A stretch of 64,000 bases of DNA from Incurvaria masculella (GCA_946894095.1 OX335654.1:18671687-18735686); one strand, 5' to 3'. Shown: positions 1 through 11,480, counted from the stretch's first letter. Numbers and translations: made by a program. Notes: generated from the sequence alone by a model not told the origin.

Positions 1-587
1 GGTGCCTGCTTCCTCAGTCAAATTAAGATTTTTTTTTTTAAATTGCACATAAAATAAATGAACCGAGGCCTGCGTCACCTCTAAAAAATTGTATCAAAAA
101 TGTTTAGAACACCGCCTTGATGTAACATCAACCCACCAACGACTGTGATATGGAACATCTATTTCCGTAACATCGCGAGTCGCTGTTATATATTCCATTT
201 CTAGAACGGAATTTGGGACAATTGATGTCTGATTCCCTTTAAAAAATATCTTCTCATTCTCGGATTTCGGTTGTAGTGCGACTTTAAAAAAAACGTTTAT
301 AGTATTAACGACGCTTTTAATGATGAGATGCGCAATACTGTGCCTCTTTATCATCCGGACAGTTTGTGTCGCCAGTTGCCACAGAATTGGCATTGGGCTA
401 GAATCGCCTTTCCTCTGGCTTTGCAACGGCGCGCTTGACGCAGCATAATCATGCTTCTGGGCTATGTTACTTCGTTGTCTTGAGGTTTACACGGTCACGT
501 TATTTTTTAACACGTACTATTACTGCTATGAAAATTCGCCATTTGGTAAAACTAGTCCCGAGGTGCGCGCGCAATAGTCAGCTCGTA
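1..587. other. Unassigned AT-rich sequence
   Basis: No repeat family or gene is recognised here. The minus strand is open for about 110 codons (94-426) but begins at a non-ATG codon, shows no recognisable domain, and has no supporting splice or promoter context that I can see. It is left unannotated as a gene. Confidence 0.4.
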
Positions 588-720
588 GCGCCATAATCAT
601 GTACCTTAGAACATATGTTTATATTGTGAAACGCCTCAGTAGGTCCAAATGGAACTTCCGATTGATAATAACTTATTGGTTTTTTATTGAAATCATCATT
701 TTTAATAATCAATCTTTCGA
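588..720 (+). repeat. Diverged fragment of TTAA MITE family G
   Basis: The stretch GTGAAACGCCTCAG, followed by a block matching AGGTCCAAATGGAACT, aligns in order with the left third of the intact G copies at 27385 and 41851. Both ends are lost and the match is patchy, so this is an old copy. Its presence suggests that G has been active over a long period. Confidence 0.5.
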
Positions 721-1293
721 GTATAGTTAGAAGTCGACAGTTAGTAAGTACACGAAATCCAGTTGATCGCTTGAAGAGGAATAGCATATTTTAAAATGAT
801 ATTTATTTATATTTTCAGACTTATTTGCTCGTTAAATTTCGCATTTTGGATAATATCAAAAAATGTTCTATTTAATTACCTATTCTCCTATGTTATCATA
901 AATTATTTGTTCTCGTTAATGGCTGAGTTGAAAGCAGTTTGATTTAATTGAAAATGTTTACATGTTGCATTTAATATTCCAGTAAACCAAACACTTTGAT
1001 AAACTTTTAAAAACATAATTCGCATAACTTTAATCAAATTCCTTCAGAAATGGAATAGGAAATAGCTTACTCTTCTTGTGTGGGCCGACACAGCGAGACA
1101 GGGAGTGAATAGCCATTTCTAGTCTATTCCCAATTCGGTCGGCGTTGCCAAGCGAATCGACTCATATGAATTGTTATCTCCATTCGCGACTGAAATTTGG
1201 AGTGATAGTGTGTCACCTTAAGGTAGAACTCGGCAATTATTGCGCCTCCTCCCGACGACGCCCCACGAGTCAAGGCCGCTGGTATCGCTATTG

Positions 1294-1319
1294 CCTACGC
1301 ATCGTTTGACATGCGTAGG
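1294..1319. other. Short perfect hairpin
   Basis: CCTACGCAT and ATGCGTAGG form a perfect 9-bp stem around an 8-base loop. It sits in a locally less AT-rich, apparently single-copy stretch (about 1080-1330). Function is unknown; chance cannot be excluded for a stem this short. Confidence 0.3.
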
Positions 1320-1963
1320 TCAACATTAAAGGTTTGTTTGGGCTGAGCGGTTCTATTTTGTTCGGTTCGTTAGAAATAAAACAGCTAAGTACTCCAGCTC
1401 GAACTAAAAAATGATATGAAATAGAACGAATCGTTCCAAGTTCATGTGATAAACGAACAAATCCAAACAGTGTTTATAAATAGTATTAAGGGATGGTTGC
1501 CAGGTTTTCCAGTTCTACTTTGGCGAGGTGAAGCAGGCTTTTTACTTGAATAAAAAAAAAAAAGTATTTGTTGTTACTATATTTTATCAGAAAATATGAT
1601 TGAAATGTAATATTTGAAGAAACATATTTTGCCATAGAAAATACTGATAAGTATTTTTTTTAATTCTGTAATAAAATGTATACCCAATTTATCAACATTT
1701 GAATTAAATTATAATGTTTTAAATTTTTGTAAATGTTTAAGCAAAAATATTGATTTAGATTGAGGAGAAGTTAGGATAAACGTCAAAGGTGGAGGAAAAC
1801 GTAAAAGGAAATGTCCAAAAATGTTTTTTCTTCAAGTTCGGATCAGTACGGAACAGCTAGTCCGAACACAACATGCACCGAATGTGTCCGCTCGCTCTTG
1901 AGACACAATCAGTGTATGCCAAGGTTTGGCACGAATTTAATTCTGATATTTTGAAAAAGATAT

Positions 1964-2317
1964 CAGAGTGGTCAGTCTGAGTTCTCACCTAAATAGGCGT
2001 TACGGCAAACCGATCGACTGTCGTTTTCAAATGTATGGAGAAATTGAAGAGCGCGCGCAGTGGGCGTTAAGCGAACTACCATTTGCGAGTCCAAACTTGA
2101 TTTGACAGCTTACTCAACGTTGCCGTAAATACGTCGACGTTGCCGTTTACGTCCACTCCGCGTTTTCATACAAATCGGAAGACCGCGTTTGACTTTGACA
2201 GCTTGAAGAAGTAAAACCACAGAATATCTAGTAAAAACTTGTATGGAGTTTGACGTTTTTACGGAACTTCGAAGTTACGTAAACGCCAATTTAGGTGAGA
2301 ACTGAGACTACCGGCTC
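1964..2317. mobile_element. MITE family I, copy 1
   Basis: A roughly 350-bp fold-back element. The left end reads GTCTGAGTTCTCACCTAAAT and the right end, on the opposite strand, repeats GTCTCAGTTCTCACCTAAAT, followed inward on both sides by a GGCGTT block. The interior carries TTTGACAGCTTACTCAACG and TACGTCGACGTTGCCG, which recur at 31679-32027 and 19190-19459. No protein is encoded. The target duplication was not resolved. Confidence 0.7.
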
Positions 2318-2489
2318 TGTTTACAAATAACGAAAATTATTTGGAACTTTCTGTTTTCTGTTATGATGACACTTTAGGAAAATGAATGAAAATATTTATT
2401 ATTTAGTAATGACGCGAGTACAATAATACCGGGTGTTAACGGAGGTGAACCGATATAATATGACTGGTATGTTTTGTTTTGCTGAACTG

Positions 2490-2560
2490 GTTTATGTTAA
2501 AATATGACAAATCCGAGTGCAGTGTGCTGCCTATGGCTGATGAACAAACAATAATAAGGA
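2490..2560 (+). repeat. LINE 3'-tail fragment (family C/O)
   Basis: AATATGACAAATCCGAGTGC followed by a GATGAACAAACAATAATA-type end matches the terminal part of the retroelement tail at 36510-36590. Only the last tens of bases are present, as expected of a severely 5'-truncated insertion. Confidence 0.5.
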
Positions 2561-2689
2561 AGGTCGAAATGTAAAGCAGGTATTCCTAGCCATATTTAGA
2601 CCCAAAAACTTACATAACATTTTGTTTTACGACTTCTTCACCATACATTTTTGTAAATACCTGCACACAAGATTTGCGGAGATATCGAG

Positions 2690-2755
2690 TGACACACACA
2701 CAAAAAACATACAGACGAATTGAGGAGGTTCCTTATTTGAAGTCGGTTGAAAATA
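2690..2755 (+). repeat. Interspersed repeat with GAAGTCGGTT end (family W)
   Basis: The segment ACGAATTGAGGAGGTTCC continuing to TTGAAGTCGGTTGAAAAT recurs at 17676-17735 as a slightly different copy. I recall this tail being common in moth and butterfly genomes, but no intact parent element is present here. Confidence 0.5.
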
Positions 2756-2956
2756 TTAGTAAATATGTAACTAGTGTTATGTTCTATCAGTTACACAATA
2801 ATAAAAATTATTGTATGGTTGAATTAGCCGTTGAATGCAATGTTAAAGCTCTTTACCCCTGGGTGGAATATAATTGTGGTGTATTTTAGGATTACCATGA
2901 GATCGTTAAGTGAGTGGATTACTGGACGCCAGGATTTACAAATTGTAGTTTATAAA

Positions 2957-2995
2957 ATACTAGCTGCGATACCCGGTTCCGCTCGTGACAAGGAA
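2957..2995 (+). repeat. Repeat end with ACCCGGTTCCGCTCG (family P)
   Basis: TACTAGCTGCGATACCCGGT and the following CCGCTCGTG match, in opposite orientation, the TAACCCGAGCGGAGCCGGGT block near 46010. It resembles the terminal motif of a widely dispersed arthropod repeat; the rest of the element is not identifiable. Confidence 0.45.
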
Positions 2996-3049
2996 GTAAC
3001 CCAACTGAAGCGCAAGACCGCTATTCTTGTCGCTCCCTTTACTTAAAGA

Positions 3050-4500
3050 CAATTCTTCAGACTTGCTTACAAGTATTAATTTTCCTCTATTTACATGTTT
3101 ATCCTTCCAGCGAAGTAAGTTAAAAAGGACTAGACTACATACACGCCTGTGAACCTCGTCGCCAAGTATTTGCCTAAAGAGGCAAACGCCATGCCACGAA
3201 CCCATAGTATTGTCGAGTCTGTTTTAAGTCCTAGCGATATGACAATCTCGCGTACATTTATTTATAGTGTTCTCGTTTTAACCCTGTGCGTTAAGCCATA
3301 AGCGGCTAATCTATTAAGGCTCCAACTGACTCCAGCGTTCAGCAAACAAACGATAATGGCGATCTCCGTAAGGATTGAGTTTGCTTTAGGGTTTATTGTT
3401 GTATGTGCGTGAAAATTGAGCACAACGAAGCGAAATTTAGGTTTTTGAGCTGTAAAGTCTACTTTCTAAAGTTAATTACTTTATGTTTCACGGTTATTCA
3501 CTATATAAATATGTGATCTTATACCATAAAAAAGAAATTGTTCTTAATCATTCATAGTTTCCAAACGCGCCTGCTTGAAAACCTATTAAAAACTTGTGAA
3601 TAGATGTTTACAAACATATATTTTTTAAAGCACATAAGCAACTTATTAAAACCGTTTTACGGTCATAAACTAGATGATAGTCTAAACTTTGATATTTAAT
3701 TTTTTTACCGGTGTTTATGCTTAACCGACACTGAGGTAAAATAAAAATAAACCCAAAATGTTAGAGGTTAGCGTCAAATGAAGCCTTAAACATTCAAAGC
3801 ACGATCCGGCTATAGGCAGTCTAACTAGGTTCAAATAAACCAATCCAATAAAGTAATTTGAAGAGTTGTTTTAATAAAAAAATAAATCTTCGATAATTAT
3901 GTTAATTTCAGATTAATCGTGTCAAAGGTAAATCTCATCAGATTCCAAACATTCGGAGACATATTGCCTCGAAATTTGTGGGTGGTAGTCTGACATCAAA
4001 TATTCGTTTTTCTGGAGCTAAAAAAGATATCCGTGAAGTTTTCGGTCCCTGATTGCTTGCGATTAAAGCGCCGTTTACTCGCAAGCAATTGTTGGTTGTA
4101 GAATAGCGGCCTCCGGATCCGGCGATAAATTGTGTGATATATTGTAATTAGTGTCGCGAACTCCCAACTTGCGTAGGCAATGTAGTTTATCGTCAATGTA
4201 AGGAAGTCACCAAGGGCGCAACAATCATAAGGAAATGTTCATTAGTGCTTGTGGTAACGTTCCCTCTCTGCTGAGCTTCAGCGTTACGCGTTACTTAATC
4301 GCGTTAGCATAAATGCGCGCGTAGGTGTTGCGTAATGGGAGATAGGTTATCAATCGCGCGTCATGGGTGCACATATCTCCGGTGTTTGTCATCCGATGCT
4401 GCGCTCAGTTCCCAATCAACAACACATCGACAATGATTGGTCTCGTTTTCTTGGTAGTAAACTGAAGTCGGTAAAAGCCGTTAGCTTCAGACCCTTCAGG
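3050..4500. other. Mostly single-copy, non-coding sequence
   Basis: I find no convincing exon or repeat here. The part from about 4190 to 4480 is less AT-rich than its surroundings, contains several TAAT-type and CGCG motifs, and has no second copy in the window, so it could be a conserved regulatory island. That is only an inference from composition. Confidence 0.3.
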
Positions 4501-4511
4501 CATCTAGTAAG

Positions 4512-5700
4512 TACACGGTAAAAAAAAATTTCTTGAAATAAAGCAAATTGCTTTGATTCAAAGCAATGCGTGATTCACATATTCGGGAACAAAATATTTT
4601 CTTAAAATAGAATAATTATATTCTTAAAATAGTTACTTTGTTCCAAGAAATTATATACTTGAAATAAGATTTTGCTGGTCTCTTGCTTTAAGTTGTTAAA
4701 GTATTTAAATCAAGATTATCGTAACGTTAATTTAAGTTGCCACTTTTCTTAGTTGAAAATGTATTATTCTTGCTATAAGAAAATAAATAGTATATGCAAC
4801 AAATTAATTACTTAATAGCATTGTGTTGCCTCAAGTAAATATTTTCTTGGCCTAACCACTACTTTTCTTGGTGTAATAATATCGTTTCTTCGAACGAAAC
4901 TATATATTATTAGACTAAGATTTTTTTTTCTTCAATGGAGTAAATATTTTCTTGGCAAATTCTAACACATTTCTTGGTCTACCAATATCGTTTCTTGTAA
5001 GAAAACTATAACATTTTAAGACCAAAACTGTTGTTACTTGAGTTAAGAATATGGTTTCTTGGTCAATGTCTATACTTTTCTTGGTGAACGAATATCGTTT
5101 CTTGAATTAAAACTATAATATTATTAGTCCAATATATTTTTTTTTCAATGAAGTAAATAATTTCTTAGCCAATGCTAATGTTTTTCTTGGTATAACAATA
5201 CCGTTTCTTGGAGTAAAAGTGTACAATTCTTGGACCAAGACATTTGTTTCTTCAATGAAGCAAGTGATGTCTTGTCTTGACGTAGTACTTTTTTTGGTTT
5301 ATCAATATCGTTTCTTGAATTTAAACTATAAAATTATTATACCAAGACAGTTGTTTCTTGAATTAACAAAATTATTTCTTGGTTGATGCTAATGATTTTC
5401 TTGTTGTAATAATATAATTTCTTGGAACAAATCGATTAAATTTTTAGACCAAAACATTTGTTTCTTAAATAAAGGAAATTATTTCTTAGTCAATGCTAAT
5501 ACTTTTCTTGATATACAAATATTGTTTCTTAGAACGAGATTATGAAGTAATTAAATCAAGATATATATTTCTTCGATTGAAGTAAATGCTCTCTTGGTGT
5601 ACCAATATCTTTTCTTGGATCCAAATTTTGAAATTCTTAGACCAAGATGTAAGATGTTCATAGCAAGCCGAATGTAATCTTGAAATAAAACAAAGCTAAT
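4512..5700 (+). repeat. Left tandem-repeat arm of element K
   Basis: A degenerate array rich in TTTCTTGG motifs. Equivalent CTTGG/CTTAG/CTTGT points fall at 4846, 4951, 5058, 5164, 5271, 5378 and 5485, a steady period of 105-107 bases, with weaker units on either side. Typical unit landmarks are TCAATGAAGTAAAT, CAATGCTAAT, AATATCGTTTCTTG and TTATTAGACCAAGA. The array is non-coding. Confidence 0.75.
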
Positions 5701-6009
5701 ACTTTCGGAAACGATGTTAATTAGAAGAAAGAAAAAAAATTTTTCCTGACGTCTAATGAACATCATCCCTTACATACTTTGTTTTCTTTCAAGATACATT
5801 CAGCTTCCTGCGAACATTTAACATTTTGTGAATTTCACAATTATTAAAGTAAAATAATAAAATAAGCATTTCATTGTTTACAATATTTATTATCTAATTA
5901 ATTTAAAAAACAAACAATTACAAATCGGTATGTTTTTATCTTATGTAACAACAATAAGTAGCTTCATATGTTCTAAGGATTATTCAGTTGCTGGGCCTTT
6001 TTTATGTGT

Positions 6010-6048
6010 TTATGTATTTTTCCTTTTGGTTTCGACATCGCCACTATT
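6010..6048 (-). other. Candidate alternative terminal exon
   Basis: On the minus strand a strong polypyrimidine acceptor (CTTCTCACTCCTTTTCAG) is followed by an open frame NSGDVETKRKNT and a stop. Its phase (0) would fit splicing from a weak GTAATC donor at 7795 in the small gene upstream, giving a basic C-terminus. AATAAA occurs on the minus strand around 5890. This is weak evidence resting on one good splice site. Confidence 0.25.
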
Positions 6049-6451
6049 CTGAAAAGGAGTGAGAAGGATGATTAATAATTAATTGTATAGTGTTTTGTAG
6101 ACAATTTTAAATATTGAAAATCCCAAAAATATTACACAGAATGTAATTAATACATTGATCATAAAAATATGTTATCTTTTCGTAATGACAATCTTTTACA
6201 TAATGAATTTACACTAAACATTTTAGGAGTGATTATGTTTTTACATTAGCTAAAGTTAGCGACTTGTCGTTGCTGGGAAGGAAACCCAATAAGAGAGCCT
6301 GTAAACACCCGGAAACTGCGCTCGCCATAGAACCCTAGTTTAGAAATAATTTAAAAACCACTGTTATAAGCCAATTTTATGCTTTTGGTGTGTGAAATCT
6401 GTGTTATCCTTCTGTTATATGTGTTAGTAGGTTTTATTTTCTTGAAAATAA

Positions 6452-6816
6452 TTTTTTTATGTAACTGGACATGGATGACTAATACAAAACTGAACGTAAG
6501 ATATTAGCCTAAACACACCACAAGGGAAATAGGTGCGATGCCAGACTTTCCTTATATTGCTCGGCTTTATTTAACTGAATGGAAAACACGGGCAATTTTC
6601 ATTGCGTTTTCGTTAAATCAATGCGATGGTATCAACCCGGGCGGAATTTCTTAGTTAGTAAGGAGTTAGGTCCCCTATAATTTTACGTGGAATCCGAACC
6701 ACGACCAGCCTCAACGGTTGAAAATTGTCACCCATCCAGAACCAAACCGCGCTCAGAGGTGCTTTCCCAGCTTATCGAATTGCAAGGCGTCGCACCACTG
6801 GGCTACCAAAGCTGAC
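6452..6816 (-). mobile_element. SINE family D, copy with 5S-like head
   Basis: Minus-strand copy: the T-run at 6452 is the poly(A) tail, then the body (GTAACTGGACATGGATGACT in plus orientation), then the head containing GGTCACCCATCC-like and CAGCTTATCGAAT blocks. It lies inside element K, left of the small gene. It is moderately diverged from the copies at 28134 and 61436. Confidence 0.75.
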
Positions 6817-7344
6817 AAAATGTATCCGGCGTCAAATTATAGCGAAAAGAAATGTGGTAGCATATTTCTAGTTTTTGTCGTAATTTAATTCGGTTATGGT
6901 TAAAAAACCTTAGTATGCCAATAAATATCGACTGACTGGTGTTAAATACCAAAATAACAAGTGAATCTGCAGTGGTTCTGAAATTATTTCCAAAATGTAT
7001 GGGGAAGATAGCTCAAGCAAACAATTTTACCGTTTTCCATAACAATAATAATTATTATAATCTAAATACCTTTATATCTGCTGTTCCATCAGTTGCTCGC
7101 AGCGCAGCTTTTAAATACACCTGGTTTACTTGATTAATTAATCAAATAAAATTAGTGAAAAGGTGCTGATTTTTCAGGGAAGATTCGTCAAAATCCTAGT
7201 TAATCTGAAAATTATAACACACGTAAATGTCAAATATCGTAATTTATTGTTATGAACCGTATGTTAAATACTGTATTTTTTCATATTATTGTTTCTAGCA
7301 TATAATTTCTTGTGTAAGCACACATACCTAGGTAAAGCAAAGTT

Positions 7345-7690
7345 TATTTTTAGAATCTAAATATTCATGCGAAGAAAACCTCACTTAAAGGAAAGCTTAA
7401 AGACAACATTATTTAAAAAATATCCGTTTTTTTGATGCAACATATTAAGTTTTACATAAACGCTAGACATTTTTATTTGAAGAATCGAAATATGTCAAAC
7501 TAAGAAAGTAATTGTTGAATTAAAACATGAATTTTCATTAAAACTGACAATATTCGTTGTATTGACAATTTCACACACACACATTGACAGTTTTACATAA
7601 AATCTCGCTGAGTTTTAGGTAAGGATCTAAATATCTTAAATCAAAAAGTCTTGCTTAAGTGGAAACATTAAAAAAATCTTACCAAGATGT
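7345..7690 (+). repeat. Inner block of K right-arm-type repeats
   Basis: About two to three degenerate units with the landmarks GAATCTAAATAT, AAACGCTAGACATTTTTATT, GTTTTACATAAA and AAGTCTTGCTTAAGTGGAAA, in the same orientation as the units at 10720-13240. The block is separated from the main right arm by the small gene and later insertions. Confidence 0.55.
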
Positions 7691-7768
7691 CGCTTATCAA
7701 ATCATTAAGAGCGGGAAATTGTTGCACGAACTACGTGCACCGTCAGTCCATTTATGTTGATCTCAATG

Positions 7769-8189
7769 TCAAGCATGATTCCATTTGAAGATTACCGTGT
7801 CCCACGGTTCCTTGTTTTTGTTAAGCCAGGTTATGTCTTCTTCAGTCGCTTCTAGAAAAAGAATAATATAATGTGTTGTGTATTTTCTGGGAAAAAATAC
7901 ATCTCTGCTACATTGTTTGGTGCTGGGACAGAGTGTGGAAAAAAAAAGTACGAAGGGCCATGCAGAGAAGGCCAGGTGGACATATCTTCATTTCAATACC
8001 AATGATAACAAAATACTGTCAACTATCGTAAGTTATTAAAGAACGCTGTGCTTGAAGTAATGTTCGACATGAAAGTACAATAATACTACATTGCTCACCA
8101 ATAAACATTTGGATGTTGTCGGATGGAACGTCCCAGCACTGCAGAAAGCTTTCGATGGTAGTTATGATTGTAGGAATATCGTCAGACAT
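7769..8189 (-). CDS. Small spliced gene, 57-aa predicted protein of unknown function
   Basis: Two coding exons on the minus strand. Exon A (8099-8189) starts with ATG (MSDDIPTIITTIESF...) and ends after codon 30 plus one base, directly before a GTGAGC donor. Exon B (7769-7851) follows a textbook acceptor (TTCTTTTTCTAG); the split codon reads GAA, phase is preserved, and the frame continues ATEEDITWLNKNKEPW... to TGA. The 247-base intron is ordinary for an insect. The peptide is acidic at first and has four tryptophans, with no signal peptide or membrane segment. The FLQCWDVP... portion faintly recalls the start of SAM-like domains, but too little is present to call it. It lies between two blocks of K repeats, so it may be cargo of K or a host gene invaded by K. 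An alternative 3' exon may exist at 6010-6048. Confidence 0.5.
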
Positions 8190-8345
8190 TATTTCTGCTG
8201 CACCATAGATGAATAAAGTAAGTTCTCAGCACGTCACCAAATAAAAAACGAACAACAACCATCACGTACCTCGAGCGGCACGAATCAAGAGTGAATGAAC
8301 GAGCGAGCGGATTCGGCGCGCGACGACGCTTGCTTACGCGTGGAT
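8098..8345 (-). promoter_or_regulatory. 5' non-coding exon, first intron and probable promoter of the small gene
   Basis: Upstream of the ATG at 8189 an acceptor (ATGGTGCAG) ends a 72-base intron that begins with GTACGTG at 8269. The non-coding exon ending at 8270 lies in a locally GC-rich, CpG-containing stretch (about 8270-8345) unlike the AT-rich surroundings, as expected near a transcription start. No TATA box is obvious. The three consistent splice signals in a row are the main support. Confidence 0.4.
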
Positions 8346-8850
8346 ACATTTTCGTAATTGGTAAAAAGATACAAGTCCCCATTTTAAATAATTGAAATTG
8401 TATTGGTCTATTTTTGATTACTTATGTTTACCGCATAACACCGGTCTGCTACCTAAAATGTACATCGGATTACATTACATGAAGATTTTTGGTTTTATGC
8501 ATAGAAACGTTGTGTTTTTACATAATAATTTGCTAAATTCGTTATATATGAATATACTGTCCTGCCCACTTTTTTTTTTAGGAAAAAAAAAACTTTTTGT
8601 AAATAATAGCTTAATGTCTAACGGCTGTTGTTTATTTGTGCTGAAGACTGTGGGTATAACTCTTTTTTTCCTTTCCGAAATTGTATACTTCGGAACTCAA
8701 AAAGTATCGGCCTTACTTACTAGATAGAAGTGTCAAGATGGCTTACATTGGCTTTTACCATTCAATTTTATTTGCTTAAAAATTAGGGTATTTTCTGTGT
8801 TATCAATTTTATTCAGGTAAATATTGCCACGCTTATAAATAAGATATTAT

Positions 8851-8898
8851 GACAGTAGGTTTGGTATTAGCCATTGATGTCACGTTCCATAAAAAAAC
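8851..8898 (+). repeat. SINE D 3'-end fragment
   Basis: GGTATTAGCCATTGATGTCA followed by a short A-run is the 3' terminus of family D (compare 41391-41430). The body and head are missing. The opposite strand encodes nothing. Confidence 0.5.
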
Positions 8899-9049
8899 TG
8901 GTTGGAAGCTGCACACAGCACTACCAGTATAGTCGGTCTTGTCGGAGCCAAACCACTACGCATGCCGCACTTTAAGTAAATACCAATTAGTTCACCTAGT
9001 TTCGCACCGAAGAATTGGCTTAATTTTTGTTTTGCATTATCATATTTAT

Positions 9050-9360
9050 CGTGAAATTGTACCGGGGACTAACTAATATAAGAGAGAGGGCTGAGGGCTT
9101 TGCCGCTACGGTTAGGATAATTTGATGCCATAATTTTTACCATAATATCGTATTATTTAGTTAATTACCTTGTAAATTGTTATCTTATTAAATTTTAGTT
9201 ATTATAGATTTTAGTTATTTTAAGTTCTTGTTGTTTTATATTATGCTTTTTTTTTTCTTTATTGCTATGTGTTATTTTTATTTTTAAGGTTTACATATAG
9301 TTCCGTTTTTTCTAGTAGTTATGGTAAATAAACATAATTTCATTTCATTTCATTTCATGC
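9050..9360 (+). repeat. Possible retrotransposon 3' end with (ATTTC)n tail
   Basis: AT-rich sequence containing AATAAA (near 9329) and ending in four ATTTC-like units (9338-9358). Short oligonucleotide tails of this kind are typical of CR1/Jockey-group LINE 3' ends. No coding part is present and no second copy was found in the window. Confidence 0.3.
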
Positions 9361-9414
9361 TTGAAGAAATAAGAAATTTAAAAATACTAGGTATCTCAAG
9401 TACTAGATACATTT

Positions 9415-9745
9415 TTACTTTTTTTGCAAATGAAAGTGATATGTATGTATAACAAGTACACATTCATTATAAAAAGAGTCCTGTAAAAATAACTACATTA
9501 TGAATTTATAAATATACTGCAAGGCTGGACTCGAACCAGCAAAACTCCCCCAAATTTGCCACCTTCTGTATACCTATCATTTGAGATTCTCCTACAGTCC
9601 CTCCTTCCGTAATCAATGCCTCCTACTAACATAGTGTTTAAGATTATACCTACGTATATTTATTTAACGTTTCTTCTGCAATACGGATATTGACTGCAAA
9701 GATTGAGCTTTCAAACATATTGCCGTAGTCACCAAAATCGTATTT
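9415..9745 (-). mobile_element. Repeat L with internal tRNA-like segment, copy 1
   Basis: On the minus strand the middle of the element reads GGTGGCAAATTTGG..., then CTGGTTCGAGTCCAGCC, a perfect T-arm (CTGG/CCAG around TTCGAGT) and a good B box. The flanking parts (CTCCTACAGTCCCTCC and CTCCTACTAACATAGTGTTT in plus orientation) recur in the other L copies, so the tRNA-like part is internal to a longer unit. This copy has a damaged D-arm and anticodon region. Confidence 0.65.
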
Positions 9746-9837
9746 GGTATCAGACGCTAGAGCCGGTCCTAGGTTGAATATCGTACGTATTAAGTACGTA
9801 ATACTTTTACGTAATAAGCAGGTACGTCGCTTATACC

Positions 9838-10225
9838 AAGAAATGTGATATGTATGTTTTTATAATCGATCAAGAAGCAAGGAGTCATTAATTAAAGAAA
9901 GAGCCCAGTAAAAATAACTTGAACTTGAAGGTTGACTAGAAGAAATCACTTTTAGTGATAAGCCCGCCTTTGTGCAGTTTCGCTCTGTTAGATTTTATTG
10001 TTCTGTATTTGTATTGTATCGTATTCTTGTATCATTTTTAATGTTATTTGCACAATAAAGAATTTATTTCTTTCTTTCTTAAAAATAACTACGACCATAC
10101 TGCAAGGCTGGAATCGAACCATCAAAACATGCTATTCGTGGGTATTGTGAATACCATTTTCGCCACCTGCTGTATACCCAAAATTTGGAATTATCCCACA
10201 GTCCCTTCTCCCGTAATCATCCGTC
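9838..10225 (-). mobile_element. Repeat L, copy 2, split by a retrotransposed insertion
   Basis: The segments 9838-9919 and 10080-10225 join to a normal L copy (compare 14200-14430). The tRNA-like region on the minus strand includes GGTGGCGAAAATGGTA and GGTTCGATTCCAGCC. The interruption is the 160-base element listed next. Confidence 0.65.
9909..10090 (+). mobile_element. Short retrotransposed element with 11-bp target duplication
   Basis: TAAAAATAACT occurs at 9909-9919 and again at 10080-10090, bracketing 160 bases that are absent from other L copies. The insert contains GAAATCACTTTTAGTGATAA, GCCCGCCTTTGTGC, an AATAAAG signal and a (TTTC)n tail. The duplication and tail mark target-primed reverse transcription; it is either a severely truncated LINE or a SINE using a LINE tail. 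Confidence 0.75.
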
Positions 10226-10289
10226 AATAATAATACCATTGGGCAGACTGCATGTTTTTACTTGCATGAAGCCAATTAAGGGATTCGTC

Positions 10290-10555
10290 GTTCGTGGTTC
10301 TGATTCTACGTTTTACTCTAGGTCTCCTTTAATACTAACACACTAAGATGGTAGAGCTAATCCCACTCAGGTTGGTACCATTGCATTGATTGAACGATGA
10401 TAGACGCGCCAATGAATGTTGTCCGTGTTTTCCATTCAGTTTAATATAGTTGTGCTATAAAAGGAAAATCCTGCAATGGTACCTAGTTCCCCAGAGTTGT
10501 GTTGGGCTAATATCGTGATAGTTGGTGTGGTATTAGCCATCGATGACCAGTGAGA
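10290..10555 (+). mobile_element. SINE D, diverged body
   Basis: The order TTGGTACCATTGCATTGATT, GTCCGTGTTTTCCATTCAGT, CCTAGTTCCCCAGAG and GGTATTAGCCATCGATGACC follows the D body. The head is not recognisable and the copy is heavily mutated. Confidence 0.6.
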
Positions 10556-11480
10556 AATTAATATTGGCACTGGACAAGAAATATCCTGTTCCGATCGTTT
10601 AAAATTATTTGTTTTGCATTTAGGTTGTTTTGCTTTTTACAACAGTCTTTCTACCGTTCCAGTCCTAGCCGTTGATTGGTCAGTTAGGGTGGCGTGACTT
10701 GAAGAATTCATTATCTTAAATCAAAGTTAGAAGTCTTGAAATAAGAAACTCAATATTTAAAATTAAGAAAGTCAGTCTTGAATGAAAACTTGAAGATTTT
10801 TTTATTAAAATTGTTTTATTTCAAGACATTCAGTCTTAGAGAAACATTAAAGGAGTTTATTTAAAGAAACAAAATATTTAGAAGGAAGCAAATCTCTCTT
10901 GAACATTAAAACTTGAACATTATTATTTTCAAAATTGATTCGATCTAAAATATTTAGGCTTACGTAAACACTAGCATAGTTTAAGTTAATAGGTAATCTA
11001 AATTTGTCCTACCGAACACTTGCTTGAATGAACACTTGAAATGTTTTTTTTTATAATTATGTATCGCATGCAACACATTCAGTTTTACTTACATAAACGC
11101 TACCAACATTGATTTTAAAAATCCAACTTTGTCAAACGAAAAACTTTCTTAAATGATGATATATATTTCGATGACATCCTTTGTCGTGATCTAACAACAG
11201 ATATTCTAATAACTATGGATTTATACAAGCACAAATGTGTTAGTCATTTAAGTTTTGGATACAAATATACTTTTCTTTCCAATGTTTTTATCATACTAAA
11301 TCCAAGTATAGATAATCACCCAATTGGATTCATCACATTGGCGTGAGGACAAATAGATATTAGCCAAAATATTAAATTATTGATAATCGCCCAAAAAAAT
11401 ATATGTACATTGGAATCAAATCGTTTTGCTTGACTACACCAGTATTTTAAGTACACCCATCCTAGCTATCGATTGGTCGG

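Noticed and set aside
94..426. 110-codon minus-strand open frame
   Set aside because: Starts at a non-ATG codon, has no recognisable domain, no splice or promoter signals, and AT-rich composition gives no coding contrast.
2960..3205. 81-codon minus-strand frame
   Set aside because: Overlaps a dispersed repeat end (P) and shows no protein features.
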